In this document: positions 22,930 through 34,525 of the stretch, in pieces
How the letters are laid out: every line of letters begins with the position of its first letter
How positions within the stretch are numbered: the stretch's first letter is position 1
DNA from: Blumeriella jaapii
Taxonomy: Eukaryota; Ascomycota; Leotiomycetes; Helotiales; Drepanopezizaceae
Length of the DNA: 64,000 nt
Assembly: GCA_009599575.1 (NCBI GenBank)
Contig: VWND01000003.1
Coordinates: forward strand, 1,378,001-1,442,000
Direction of reading: 5' to 3'
Notes under the pieces: model-generated
What the model saw: only the letters and a program-made list of their open reading frames with translations
Database searches by the model: none
Told to the model about the DNA's origin: nothing
Position numbers and translations under genes: made by a program

Positions 22930-24355
22930 TTATTAACAATTTTTTTTTTTACGTTGGCGACGGCGTAAATTTTTTTTTTTTTCGAATTTCTTACGGGTTA
23001 TATTAAAATAATCGACCGGTCGTAAAAAAGCTTATTTCCGCATTTCGCGAAAAATGGCTTTTGTTTAACGATTTTCCTTTTAACAAAGCTTTTCAGCTTC
23101 TGCTATTATATTTTAATCTTTTTTTTAATCAGCGAAAAAGCAGCTTTTTTCAGAAGCTTTTTTTTTTTGAAAAACAGTTTTTTCTTCGAGGAAAAAAAAA
23201 CAAAAAAAAAGGCAGAGCGCTAACCATTTCGCTTGCCATTTTTTTTTTGCAGCTTAGCGCTAAAAGCGTTTAATTGAAATTTTTGCAAAATCAATTAAAA
23301 AAAGCATAAAAGCGTAAACGATAACTTTTGGAAATTATACGATTGCGACAGACTTTTTAATTAAAACGTTTAATAAAATTTATCGAACGTGCTTTTGTTA
23401 ATCGCGAATTTGCTGCTTTTTTTTTTTTTCGCAACGTTTTATTTTAATTAACAGACGTTGCAAACTAATTTTTACGCTTTTCGCGAATTCTTTTTAAATC
23501 TTTTTATAACGGCCAAAATTTTAGCGCGCTTTTTAAACGCTATAGTTTCTATTTATTTGTTAACTTTCGATTAGTTCGTATAAAGCGCGTTTCGAATTTT
23601 AAATTTAAATTAAATGATAATAAAAATTATAAAACACGCCACTAAAAGATTAGAGTTTTCGATAATTTCGAACTTTATTACGACTATTTCGTTGGCGATC
23701 GATTTCGTAAAAATTATATATTCGATCAGACCGAAGGCGTAGCAAAGGAATTTTTTATTTCGCGTATCTTGGACCGTTTCGATTTTATATTTTTCGAAAA
23801 ATTAATGAAAAAGGTCGCCGATTTTTTAGCTAACTTTTTAAACGTTCAAAAGGCCGAAAACGAGTTTAAAATGCTTATAATAAATACGCACGACGACTTT
23901 TGGCGCTTTTATCTGCGATTTTTTATTTTCGCAGCGAACGCTTAAATACGAACTGATAAACAGCTTCGAAACGCTTTTCGCGATAAAATATTAAAGCGTT
24001 TACAAAAAAAGCTGCATTTAAAATGGACGCGTATAACGATTTTTAAAAATTAGCTTACCGTCGTCCGACAAAAAAAACAAAATCAATTGGTTAAACGAAT
24101 TTTATACGCGAATCGCTTTTCAACCAAATCTATTATTTATTAAAATGGCAGATTTTTAACTAAAGCGTATTACGAGTCAAATCGTACGTATAAAAATCGT
24201 CCAAATGCTTTATAAGTTTTTTTTTTCAGCCTTTTGCTGTTTTTTTTTTTTTTTTACGCTAAAACGCGCTTTTTTTTAGCGTTTTTTTTTTTTTCGATCG
24301 AACCAACGATAACGCTCGTTTTTTATTTTATATTAAAAAATTTAGAAAAGCTAAT
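22930..24355 (+). pseudogene. A1 gag remnant
   Basis: AT-rich decayed gag region following the 5' LTR, with many TAA/TAG stops. It is collinear with the gag regions of A2-A5 (for example the LLLYFNLFFNQRKSSFFQ stretch at about 23093-23147). I do not see a zinc knuckle. It is cut by A2 at 24355 and its last part resumes at 30763. Confidence 0.7.
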
Positions 24356-24620
24356 TATGACGATCTAATCAGTCGAAGGGCTGGGAGATTAGTCAACTGG
24401 TCGCCGAGTTCATATAATATGAAAAACGAGCCTTTGGTTTTGTAACAAAAATATTCACTTAGAATCAACAATTGCAGAAGGCAGAGGTTGCTAAGGGGAG
24501 AGAGTTTTATATACATAATAATCTTTACAGTTGATGGGAGACTCATCAGGAGACCAAAGAGCTTGCAGCTATACGTAGTTGCTGGGGTGATACGAGGGGC
24601 CAAAAAAATAAGTCGTCACA
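24356..24620 (-). repeat. A2 3' LTR
   Basis: 265-bp LTR in minus orientation. It is the short form, with a single AGCAACTACGTATAG motif. Termini read TATGACGATC on the left and GTCGTCACA on the right. Confidence 0.92.
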
Positions 24621-27600
24621 CTACCCTCCCGTCCGAAAAGCGCGCTTTCGAGCTTTTATCTATTGGTACGTCGCTATCCAAATAATCGTACGAATTCAAA
24701 TCTTCGGAATACGCCTTCAGCCAGTTTACAAGTTTTGCAGAAGGACCGGGAAGCTTTTTATACGCTAAATGAAAGTCGCGCACTTTTAAGGAAGCGTATA
24801 TAAAATCAGACGCGGGATATCACGTAAGATTTTTATTTAAATCTATTCAAAAAGTTTTATATTAAAAGGTTTTCCGCTGCATTCGATAAGCGATTAATTC
24901 TTCGATTTCGTATTTAAACTTATCAGTTATATTAATAGGTTTAAAAATTGAGTTAACCTGATTTAAAAGCGCGTTGTCAGCTGCTTTACGCAGTCGATTA
25001 GCGTAGAAAACTAGATGTACGTTTATAATACTAAAAAGATCTAGCTTAAAAGCGTTGTCGAAAATTTTGGCTATAACTTTAAAAGGCCGTTTGTAAAATT
25101 GTCGAGCTTGCGAAAAGGCCGAAAAATCGGAAATAAACGTATATCGAATTATACGTAATCGCCAACGTTAAAATCGATCGCGCGGCGAGATTTATTCGCA
25201 CTTTTTTTTATTTTATCGTAGGTTTGTTAAAAATGCGATTTGGCAAGATTCCAAGCGTCGTAATGGCGACGAGCGTACGTACGAGCTTCGTTTGCGTTCA
25301 GCTTATATAAAAAATTAAAAAAAAAAAAAATATCGAATTTCCAGTTTCAATTAATATAAAAAGTATAATCGTATACAATTTCAAAAGGTGAAAAGCCATC
25401 TAGATTTTCGTAAAAAAGTATTATTTAAGCGAAATCTATTATTAAAAGAAATTCGCTTTAATCGTTTTGATAAAAATTTACGAAAAATCGAAAGCGTTTT
25501 ACAAATATTAATTGTAAATTTCGGTCTGACTATCGGTTTTAAAATAAACGGCTGTCGAAAGCTTTAATTACGTATCGAATATTTTATTTAATTCAAACCA
25601 AAAGGTAAATTAATATTAAAGGCCACGATCGCTAATAATACTTTTTAAAAAGCCAAAATATCTGTACACGTGAAATATATACAATTTGGCGAAGCTTCGA
25701 GCGTCGATATTTTTATAACAAAAAATCGAAATAATCTGCTTAAAAAAGCGATTTATTATTACGAACACGTTATCGTAATCGTGTTTGTTTTTGTTAAAAT
25801 TGCAAAAGTTTATTATTACGTGCTTTTAAAAATGGTCAGAAACAGGAAAAAGCTAAAAAAAGCCGGGGCGCTTATTTTTTAAAACAAAACTTTTTCGATA
25901 AGCGTAGCAATTGCGATAGTATTGTTTTACGAAAATTATTATATTTCGCTAATAATATTAGTTCGAAAGCAATTGCGTAATTTTGCGAGCGCTGAAATAA
26001 ACGGTAAAGATTTGATCGTACATTTTTCGTACAAAAGCTAAACGAAAATAATCGACGTTTGGTATTATTAAGCGATCGTAATATAACAGCAGATCGCGTT
26101 CAAATATATACGAAGTATTATTATCGTCGTTTTTTTTCGTAGCGTTTCGTACAATTTTTTTTCGGAAAGCTATCAGGCTGCTAGCTATGCGATTAACGTA
26201 AAAAAGCTGGTTAACGATACGGAATGCGAAAAAAAGATCAGCTATTTCAACGATAAAAACAGCTATTTCGAAAACCGTAGAAAATCGAAGTTTTTTAATT
26301 AAAAAGCGGTAATCGATCTGATCGGCTCGAAAAAGAATTTGCAGGCGCTGGATACGTTTAAAAAAGTTTTAACGGTCGAATTCGCTCGTACGACGTATTA
26401 GTGCGTTAGCCAAAAGATTATGTTTATTTAGTTTATACGTAATAAAAAAGTTGTAATCGGCGAAAAGCTCGGCCCAGCGTGCTTATCGAGCGTTTAAGAA
26501 TTTAAAGGTTATAAAATACTTTAAGACTTTATAATTAATAATTATTTTGATTTAATAAATTAAACTAGTTAATTTAGTACGAAAGTTGTTTAAAAATCTT
26601 ACGATTGCGAGTATTTTTTTGTCGTATACGACGTAGTTTAGCTTTGCGAAAACTATGGTTTTGCTAAAATAAGCGATTGAAAGCCAGTCGTTATTATAGA
26701 ATTGAAAAAGCATAAAAGCTACTACGCCGTCGGAAGCGTTAGTTTTTAATATGCAAAAAAGATTTTGCCTATAATATTATAAAATTAATGCAATAATAAA
26801 GGCTAATATAAAAAGGTCGAAACTTTTTTGACATTCAGAAATAAAATTGTAAAAAACGTTAGCCTTGGTTAAATAAATTAGAAATTTTGCAATTATATCG
26901 TAATTTCGAATAAAACGTCGATAAAAGTTACAAAAACCAAAAAAGCTTTGTACATTTTTTATAATAGTAAAAGACTTTTAGTAGGCGACTACGAAAACTT
27001 TTTCTGGGTCTACTTCTAGACTTTTAATCGAAATAATAAAGCTTAAATAACGGGTCCGTATAACGTTAAATTTAGACTTTCGAATATCGGCCTGTAATTT
27101 AGCGTCAGCGAGCTTTTGAAACATTTTGCGAACGTATATAACGTGTTTTAAAAAGTCGGACGAATAAATAAAAATATTATTTAAATATATAATGCAAAAA
27201 TCGTTTAAATAATCGAAAAGAACGTCGTTTATATAGCGTTAATAAATTGCGGATCTATTAATAAGGCCAAAAGATAGCATTTTGCATTTATAAACGCTGT
27301 AACGCGTACGAAACGTCGTTAGTTTTTTATTAGCGGGATTTATTCGAATTTTGTAAAAAGCTTAACGAATATCGAGCTTCGTAAAAATTCGCGCTTTCGA
27401 AAAACGAGCAAAAGTTTTATCGATAAAAAAAAAAAATAGCGATTTTTACGAATAACGTTATTAAAAGCTCGATAATCGATATAAAAACGCAATAAACCGT
27501 CGGGTTTTTTGGCGAAAAGCATTAAAGCAGCGAAAAGAACGGTAAAAGGTTCGATAAAGCTTTTATTAAAGTTATTTTACAAATAAGTTTTGATAATTTC

Positions 27601-28880
27601 GAGCTTTGAAATCGATATTTTATATAAAAAAATATATTTCAGCTTTTTTTTATTTATAATAAGTTCGATCTTATAATCGTAGGGCCGGTAAAAGGCTAGC
27701 TCGTTGCTAACGGCTTTAGAAAACATATGTTCGAAGTTTTTGTATTCCGGAGAAAAAAATTCGAAAAAAAGTTTATTCGAAATTAGCTTTGCTAAGCTGG
27801 TTAAAAAGGTCGAAATCGATATTTCGTTGGTTTTGAAACGTTCGAAAAAACTGTGAGATTGGGTTTTAAAAAAAATATTATACGTAAAATCGTTTAATAT
27901 TTTATCGATTTTATACAAAAAGATTAAAAACATTTTAATTGCTTTTTTTTTAAAGATTAGCTTAAAAGCGTATATAATAATTTGGCAAATGAAAATTGGA
28001 TAAGCAGTAGATTAAGGGATTCGTTTTCGAACTGATCGTTTAAAAGGTTTAAAAAATAGCTTGTTTAAATTATCGATTATATTAAACTGAAAGGTTATCG
28101 CGGCGAAAGCTTTTTTTCGGTTTTTGATATAACTGTTTTTCGTAGAACGAGAAAGCTGTTTTGACGAAAAAAGAAAAAAAAAAAAAAAAAAAATAAAAAA
28201 AGAATCGTTAATCTGGGAAAATAATATAATTTTTTGTATTATTCTATTGGCGTCGCTATCGAAATTAGCATCGCGAGTAAAATTCGACTTTTTTGCGCTT
28301 CGCATAGCGTCGTAAGTCTGCCACAATTAATTAAGATTTTTATTACGTTTTACAGCGTCGTTTTAATAACGAAATTAAATTTTTCGGAAATGCAAATAAA
28401 AGATTTTAATACAACGAGCGTAAAAGGCTGTAAAAAAATAAGATTTTAGCCAATAAAGTTTGCGTTTATTACAGTTTAATAAAACTTAGTATTCGGCTAA
28501 TTAAGTTTTTTTTAGAATCATATTATAATTTCCGAAATTAATAATTAAAAAAAAAGTAAACGATTGTATTCGATTATTAATAATAAAATTAAAAAGCGTA
28601 AAATATATAATTAAATAGTCACGAATTTTATTATATTTTTTTATAAAAAAAGAAGCCGGGAAAAGTTAAATTAAAAGTTTTAAAAAAAAAAAAAAAGATT
28701 TAATTAGCGCCGAATCGATCAACGTATAACCGTTCGCTTTAGAATCGGCGAGCGCTTTTATTTTATACGAAAGGCCATTTTTAATAAATATAACGGGGAT
28801 TATTAATAAATCGTTATTAAAAAGCTTTCGAACGTTAAAATAACGCATATCGCGTAATACGTTTAAAAAAAAGCTTTGTT
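24621..28880 (-). pseudogene. A2 pol remnant
   Basis: A degraded polyprotein reading right to left. The protease (DS-x-A-N-G motif) is at about 28700-28760, RT with KPDGLLRFYIDYRAFNN at about 27440-27510, RNase H at about 26.4-26.9 kb, the integrase zinc-binding and core region at about 25.2-26.1 kb, and the C-terminal chromodomain at about 24.62-25.15 kb. Stops are nearly all TAA or TAG, consistent with CAA/CAG/TGG mutated by RIP. Confidence 0.75.
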
Positions 28881-30493
28881 TAGGCCTGGGCGTTTTTTCG
28901 ACTGGCGGAAAAGCTTTTAACTTTTTTATATGCGTTTTGAAAATCGTTTGGAAAAAGATTTTTATTTTTATTATTATTATTAAAAAGCGAATTTTCGGCC
29001 GGCTCGACCTCGTTTACATTTATTAGCTTGGGAAGGCTTTTGAATGGAACCGAGGGTCGGTCCGTAAAAAGTCGTGCAGATTGGCCTCGAATTTTCTGGT
29101 GTAAAATAGAAAACGAGCGTTGTCGTTGGTCCGATCGAAAGGAAAAAACGCCAAAAGGGGCGTTTTGGCGTGGAGAAGAAGGAAGAACAGCAGAGGGCTA
29201 AAAAGCTTATGAAGCATTTAAACGATTTTCGTACGTACGATTTAATTCGTAATACGCTTTGATTAAAAATTTATTATTTTAATAAATGGTAGATTTAATT
29301 AAAAAGCGATTCGCGTATAAAATTCGTTTTGCCAACTGATTTTGTTTTTTTTAACGGACGGCGATAAATTAATTTTTTAAAATCGTTGTACGCGTTTATT
29401 TCAAATGCAGCTTTTTTTGTAAACGCTTCGGTATTTTATCGCGAAAAGCGTTCCGAAGCTGTTTATCGGTTCGTATTTGAACGTTCGCTGCGAAAATAAA
29501 AAATCGCAAATAAAATCGCTAAAAGTCGTCGTGCGTATTTATTGCAAGCATTTTAAATTCGTTTTCGGCTTTTTAAACGTCGGAAAAATCGGTCAGGAAA
29601 TCGGCGATTTTTTTTATTAATTTTTCGGAAAATGTAAAATCGAAACGATTTAAAATACGCGGGGTCAGAAACTTTTTTATTACGCTTTCGATTTGATCGA
29701 ATATATAATTTTTGCGAAATCGATCGCTAGCGAAATAATCGTAGTAAAATTCGAAGTTATCGAGAATTTTAGTTTTTTAATAGCGTATTTTGTAATTTTT
29801 ATTATTATTTAATTTAAATTTAAAATTCGAAACGCGTTTTATGCGAGCTAATCGAAAATCAGCAGATAAATAAAAACTATAGCGTTTAAAAAGCGCGCTA
29901 AAGTTTTGGCCGTTATAAAAAAATCCAAAAAGAATTCGCGAAAAGCGTAGAAATTGATTTGCAGCGTTTATTAATTGAAATAAAACGTTGCGAAAAAAAG
30001 AAAAAGCAGCAGATTCGCGATTGGCAAAAGCACGTTCGATAGATTTTACCAAACGTTTTAATTAAAAGGTTTGTCGCAATCGTATAATTTTTAAAAATTG
30101 TCGTTTACGCTTTTGCGCTTTTTTCAGTTGATTTTGCAAAAGTTTTAATTAAACGCTTTCAGCGCTAGGCTGCAAAAAAAAGATGGCAGGCGAAATGGTT
30201 GGCGCTCCGCTTTTTCTTTTGTTTTTTTTTTTTCGGGGGGAGGACTGTTTTTTAAAAAAAAAAGCTTTTAGGGGGGGCTGCTTTTTCGCTGATTGAAAAA
30301 AGGGAGGTTGAGGTGTAGTAGCAGAAGCTGAAAAGCTCTGCTAAAAGAAAGATCGTTAAACAAAAGCTATTTTTCGCAAAGTGCGGAAATAAGTTTTTTT
30401 ACGACCGGTCGATCATTTTGGTATAATTCGTAAAAAATTCGAAAAAAAAGATAATTTACGCCGTCGCCAGCGTAAAAAAAGAGTTGTTGATAA
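28881..30493 (-). pseudogene. A2 gag and leader remnant
   Basis: Decayed gag, with a frame fragment at 29777-30052 (AFANRESAAFSFFRNVLFQL) and another at 29023-29217 (RTPLLAFFPFDRTNDNARF-like). The leader directly after the 5' LTR has the sense sequence TTATCAACAAC and, 24 nt downstream of the LTR, TGGCGACGGCG (30459-30469 complement). Confidence 0.65.
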
Positions 30494-30757
30494 TATAACG
30501 ATTTAATTAATCGAAAGGCTGAGAAATCAGTCAATTAGTCGCCGAGTTATATAATATAAAAAACGAGCTTTTGGTTTTGTAATAAAAATATTTATTTAAA
30601 ATTAACAACTGCAGAAAGCAGAGGTTGCTAAAAGAAGAAAGCCTTATATACATGATAATTTCCATAGTTGATGGGAGACCCACCAGGAGACCAGGAAGCT
30701 TGCAGCTATACGTAGTTGCTGGGATGACACGAGGGGCCAAAAGAGTGAGTCGTTATA
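30494..30757 (-). repeat. A2 5' LTR
   Basis: 264-bp partner of the A2 3' LTR. The right terminus GTCGTTATA is mutated from GTCGTCACA. It differs from the 3' LTR mainly by C/T and G/A transitions. Confidence 0.92.
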
Positions 30758-30762
30758 CTAAT

Positions 30763-33730
30763 CTGCGCGATTTTTTACGGGCCGACCTTCGGTTTTATCT
30801 AAAAGCTTTTTTAAGTTAGTAAATATAAACGAAGTCGAACCGGCCGAAAATTCGCTTTTTAATAATAATAGTAAAAACGAAAACTTTTTTTCAAACGATT
30901 TTTAAAACGCATACGAAAAAGTTAAAAGTTTTTCCGCTAATCGAAAAAACGCTTAAGCTTAAGCAAAGCTTTTTTTTTAAGCGTGTTGCGCGATATGCGT
31001 TATTTTAACGTTCGAAAGCTTTTTAATAGCGATTTATTAATAATTCCCGTTATATTTATTAAAAATAGCTTTTCGTACAAAATGAAAGCGCTCGCCGATT
31101 TTAGAGCGAACGGTTATGCGTTAATCGATTCGGCGTTAATTAAATCTTTTTTTTTTTTTTTTAAACTTTTGATTTAATTTCTTTCGGCTTTTTTTTTTGT
31201 AAAAGGGTATAATAAAGCTCGTGGCCATTTAATTACATATTTTACGCTTTTCAATTTTATTATTAATAATCGAATATAATCGTTTACTTTTTTTTTGATT
31301 ATTAATTTCGGAAATTATAATATAATTCTAAAAAGAACTTGGTTAGCCGAATACTAAGTTTTATTAGATTGTAATAAACGCAAATTTTATTGGCCGAAAT
31401 TTTATTTTTCTACAATCTTTTACGTTTATTATATTAAAATTTCTTATTTGTATTTCCGAAAAATTTAATTTCGCTATTAAAACGACGCTGTGAAACGTGA
31501 TAAAAACTTTGATTAATTATAACAGATTTACGACGTTATGCGAAGCGCGAAAAAGTCGAATTTTATTCGCGGTGCCAATTTCGATAGCGACGCTAGTGGA
31601 ATAATATAAAAAATTATATTATTATTTTCTTAGGCTGACGATTTTTTTTTTATTATTTTTATTTTATTTTTTTTTTTTTTTCGTTAAAACAGCTTTTTTG
31701 TTTTACGAAAAACAATTATATTAAAAACCGAAAAAAAGCTTTCGCCGCGATGGCTTTTCAGTTTAATATAATCGATAATTCAGATAAGCTATTTTCTGAA
31801 CTTTTTAAACGATCAGTTCGAAAACGAGTTTTTTAATTTATTATTTACTTAATTTTCATTTGCTAAATTATTGCATACGCTTTTAAGCTGATTTTCAGAA
31901 AAAAAGCAATTGAAATGTTTTTAATTTTTTGTACGAAATCGACAGAATATTAAACGATTTTACGTATAATATTTTTTTTAAAATTTAATTTTACAGTTTT
32001 TTCGAACGTTTCAAAACTAATAAAATATCGATTTCGATCTTTTTAATCAGCTTAACAGAGCTAATTTCGAATAAATTTTTTTTCGAATTTTTTCCTCCGG
32101 AATACAAAAACTTCGAACACGTGTTTTCTAAGGCCGCTAATAACGAGCTAGCTTTTTACCGGCCTTACGACCATAAAATCGAGTTTATTATAAATGAAAA
32201 AAAGCTGAAATACATTTTTTTATATAAAATGTCGATTTTAAAGTTCGAGATTATCAAGATTTATTTGCAAAATAATTTTAATAAAAGTTTTATCGAATCT
32301 TTTACCGCTTTTTTCGCTGTTTTAATGCTTTTTGCTAAAAAACCCGACGGTTTACTACGTTTTTGTATCGATTATCGAGCTTTTAATAATATTATTCGTA
32401 AGAATCGCTACTTTTTTTTTTTATCGATAAAATTTTTGCTCGTTTTTCGGAAATACGAATTTTTACGAAGCTCGATATTCGTTAAGCTTTTTATAAAATT
32501 CGAATGGATTCCGCTAATAAAAAATTAACGACGTTTCGTACGCGTTACGGCGCTTATAAGTATAAAGTGCTATTTTTTGGCCTTATTAATAGATCCGCAA
32601 TTTATTAACGTTATATAAACGACGTTTTTTTCGATTATTTAAACGATTTTTATATTATATATTTAAATAATATTTTTATTTATTCGTTCGACCTTTTGAA
32701 ATACGTTATATACGTTCGCAAAATATTTCAAAGGTTCGCTGACGCTAAATTACAGGCCGATATTCGGAAGTTTAAATTCAACGTTACTCGGATTCGTTAT
32801 TTAGATTTTATTATTTCGATTGAAAATTTAAAAATAAATTTAAAAAAGGTTTCCGTAGTCGCTTATTAAAAGTTTTTTACTATTGTAAAAGATGTATAAA
32901 GCTTTTTTGATTTTTGTAATTTTTACCGACGTTTTATTCGAAACTACGGTATAATTGTAAAGTTTTTAATTTATTTAATTAAGGCTAACGTTTTTTTTTA
33001 TTTTATTTTTAAATATCAGAAAAGTTTCGATTTTTTTATATTAGCTTTTATTATTGCATCAGTTTTACGATATTATAGGCAAGACCTTTTTTGCATATTA
33101 AAAACTAACGCTTTCGACGGCGTAGTAGCTTTTGTGCTTTCGCAATTTTATAGCGACGATTAGCTTTTAGTCGTTTATTTTAACAAAACTATAGCTTTCG
33201 CAGAATTAAACTACGTCGTATACGATAAAAAAATATTTGTAATCGTAAGATTTTTAAGCAACTTTCGTGTTAAATTAATTGGTTTAGTTTATCAGATTAA
33301 AATAATTACCGATTATAAAGCTTTGGAATATTTTATGATTTTTAAACTTTTAAACGTTCGATAAGCACGCTGGGCCGAACTTTTCGCCGATTACAACTTT
33401 TTATTACGTACAAACCAAGTAAATACAATTCTTTGGCTAACGCATTAATACGTCGTACGAACGAATTCGACCGCTAAAACTTTTTTAAACGCATTTAGCG
33501 TTTGCAAATTCTTTTTCGAACCGATTAAATCGATCACCGCCTTTTAACTAAAAAATTTCGACTTTTTACGGCTTCCGAAACAGCTGTTTTTATCGTTGAA
33601 ATAGCTGATTTTTTTTTCGTATTTCGTATCGTTGACCAGCTTTTCTACGTTAATCGTATAGCTAGCAATCTGATAGCTTTTCGAAAAAAAGCTATACGAA
33701 ACGCTACGAAAAAAAACGACAATAATAATA
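30763..33730 (+). pseudogene. A1 gag end, protease, RT and RNase H remnant
   Basis: Continuation of A1 after A2. The protease region is at 30983-31177 (ALADFRANGYALID, with the active-site Ser changed to Phe). RT is at 32121-32900 (KKPDGLLRFCIDYRAFNN), and the RT box is YLNN near 32665. RNase H is at about 33070-33480, followed by the integrase N-terminus up to the A3 insertion. Multiple stops are present. Confidence 0.75.
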
Positions 33731-33735
33731 CTTCG

Positions 33736-34000
33736 TGTGACGATCTAATCAGTCGGAGGGCTGGGAAATCAGTCAACTGGTCGCCGTGTTCATATGGTAT
33801 GAAACGAGCCTTTGATTCTGTAACAAAGATATTCACTTAGAATCAACAACTGCAGAAGGCAGAAGTTGCTAAAAGGAGAAAGCCTTATATATATAATAAT
33901 CTCCACAGTTGATGAAAAACCCACCAGGAGACCAGGGAGCTTGCAACTATACGTAGTTGCTGGGGTGACACACGAGGTGGCAAAAGAATGAATCGTTACA
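33736..34000 (-). repeat. A3 3' LTR
   Basis: 265-bp LTR starting TGTGACGATC on the plus strand and ending ATCGTTACA. The pol stop codon lies immediately next to it. Confidence 0.93.
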
Positions 34001-34525
34001 CTACCCTCCCGTCCGAAAAAAGCGCGTCCTCGAGCTTTTATCCATTAGTACGTCGCTATCCAAGTGATCGTACGAGTTCAAACCTTCGAAATACGCCTTC
34101 AGCCAGTCTACAAGTTTTACAGAAGGACCGGGAAGCTCCTTATACGCCAAATAAAAGTCGCGCATCTTCAGGAAAGCGTATATAAAATCAGACGCGGAGT
34201 ACCACGTAAAATCTTTATTTAAGCCTACCCAAAAAGCTCTGTACTGAAAGGTCTTTCGCTGCACTCGACAAGCGATCAATTCTTCGACTTCGTATTTAAG
34301 CTCACCAATTATATTAATAAGTTCAGAAGCTAAATTAACCTGACCTGAAAGCGCGTCGTCAGCTGCTTTACGCAGTCGACTAGCGTGAAAAACTGGATGT
34401 ACGTTTATAATACTAAAAAGGTCTAGCTTAAAAGCGTTATCGAAAATTTTGGCTACAACTTTGAAAGGGCCGTTTGTAGAATTATCGAGCTTGCGAAAAG
34501 GCCGGAAGATCGGAAATAAACGCAT
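34001..34525 (-). pseudogene. A3 integrase C-terminus with chromodomain
   Basis: An open 174-codon stretch, part of pol. It starts after a Met in an integrase C-terminal segment (MRLFPIFRPFRKLDN), continues with VHPVFHASRLRKA, then a chromodomain-like module at about residues 80-125 (LKYEVEELIACRVQRKTFQY, AFWVGLNKDFTWYSASDF). It ends FFRTGG-stop, where the stop TAG and the purine tract GGACGGGAGGGTAG directly abut the 3' LTR. In chromoviruses this module recognises heterochromatic histone marks; that role is family knowledge. Confidence 0.85.

Larger units (their letters stand above)
24356..30757 (-). mobile_element. A2: Ty3/gypsy chromovirus nested in A1
   Basis: This 6402-bp minus-strand copy has LTRs 24356-24620 (3') and 30494-30757 (5'). 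Flanking CTAAT duplications lie in the A1 gag end; the uninterrupted equivalent in A4 (near 43791) has a single CTAAT, which proves the insertion. Pol segments include RT at 27340-27933 and a protease remnant at 28666-28848 with ALADSKANGYTLID. The RT box reads YLNN near 27185. All long frames carry stops. Confidence 0.92.
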
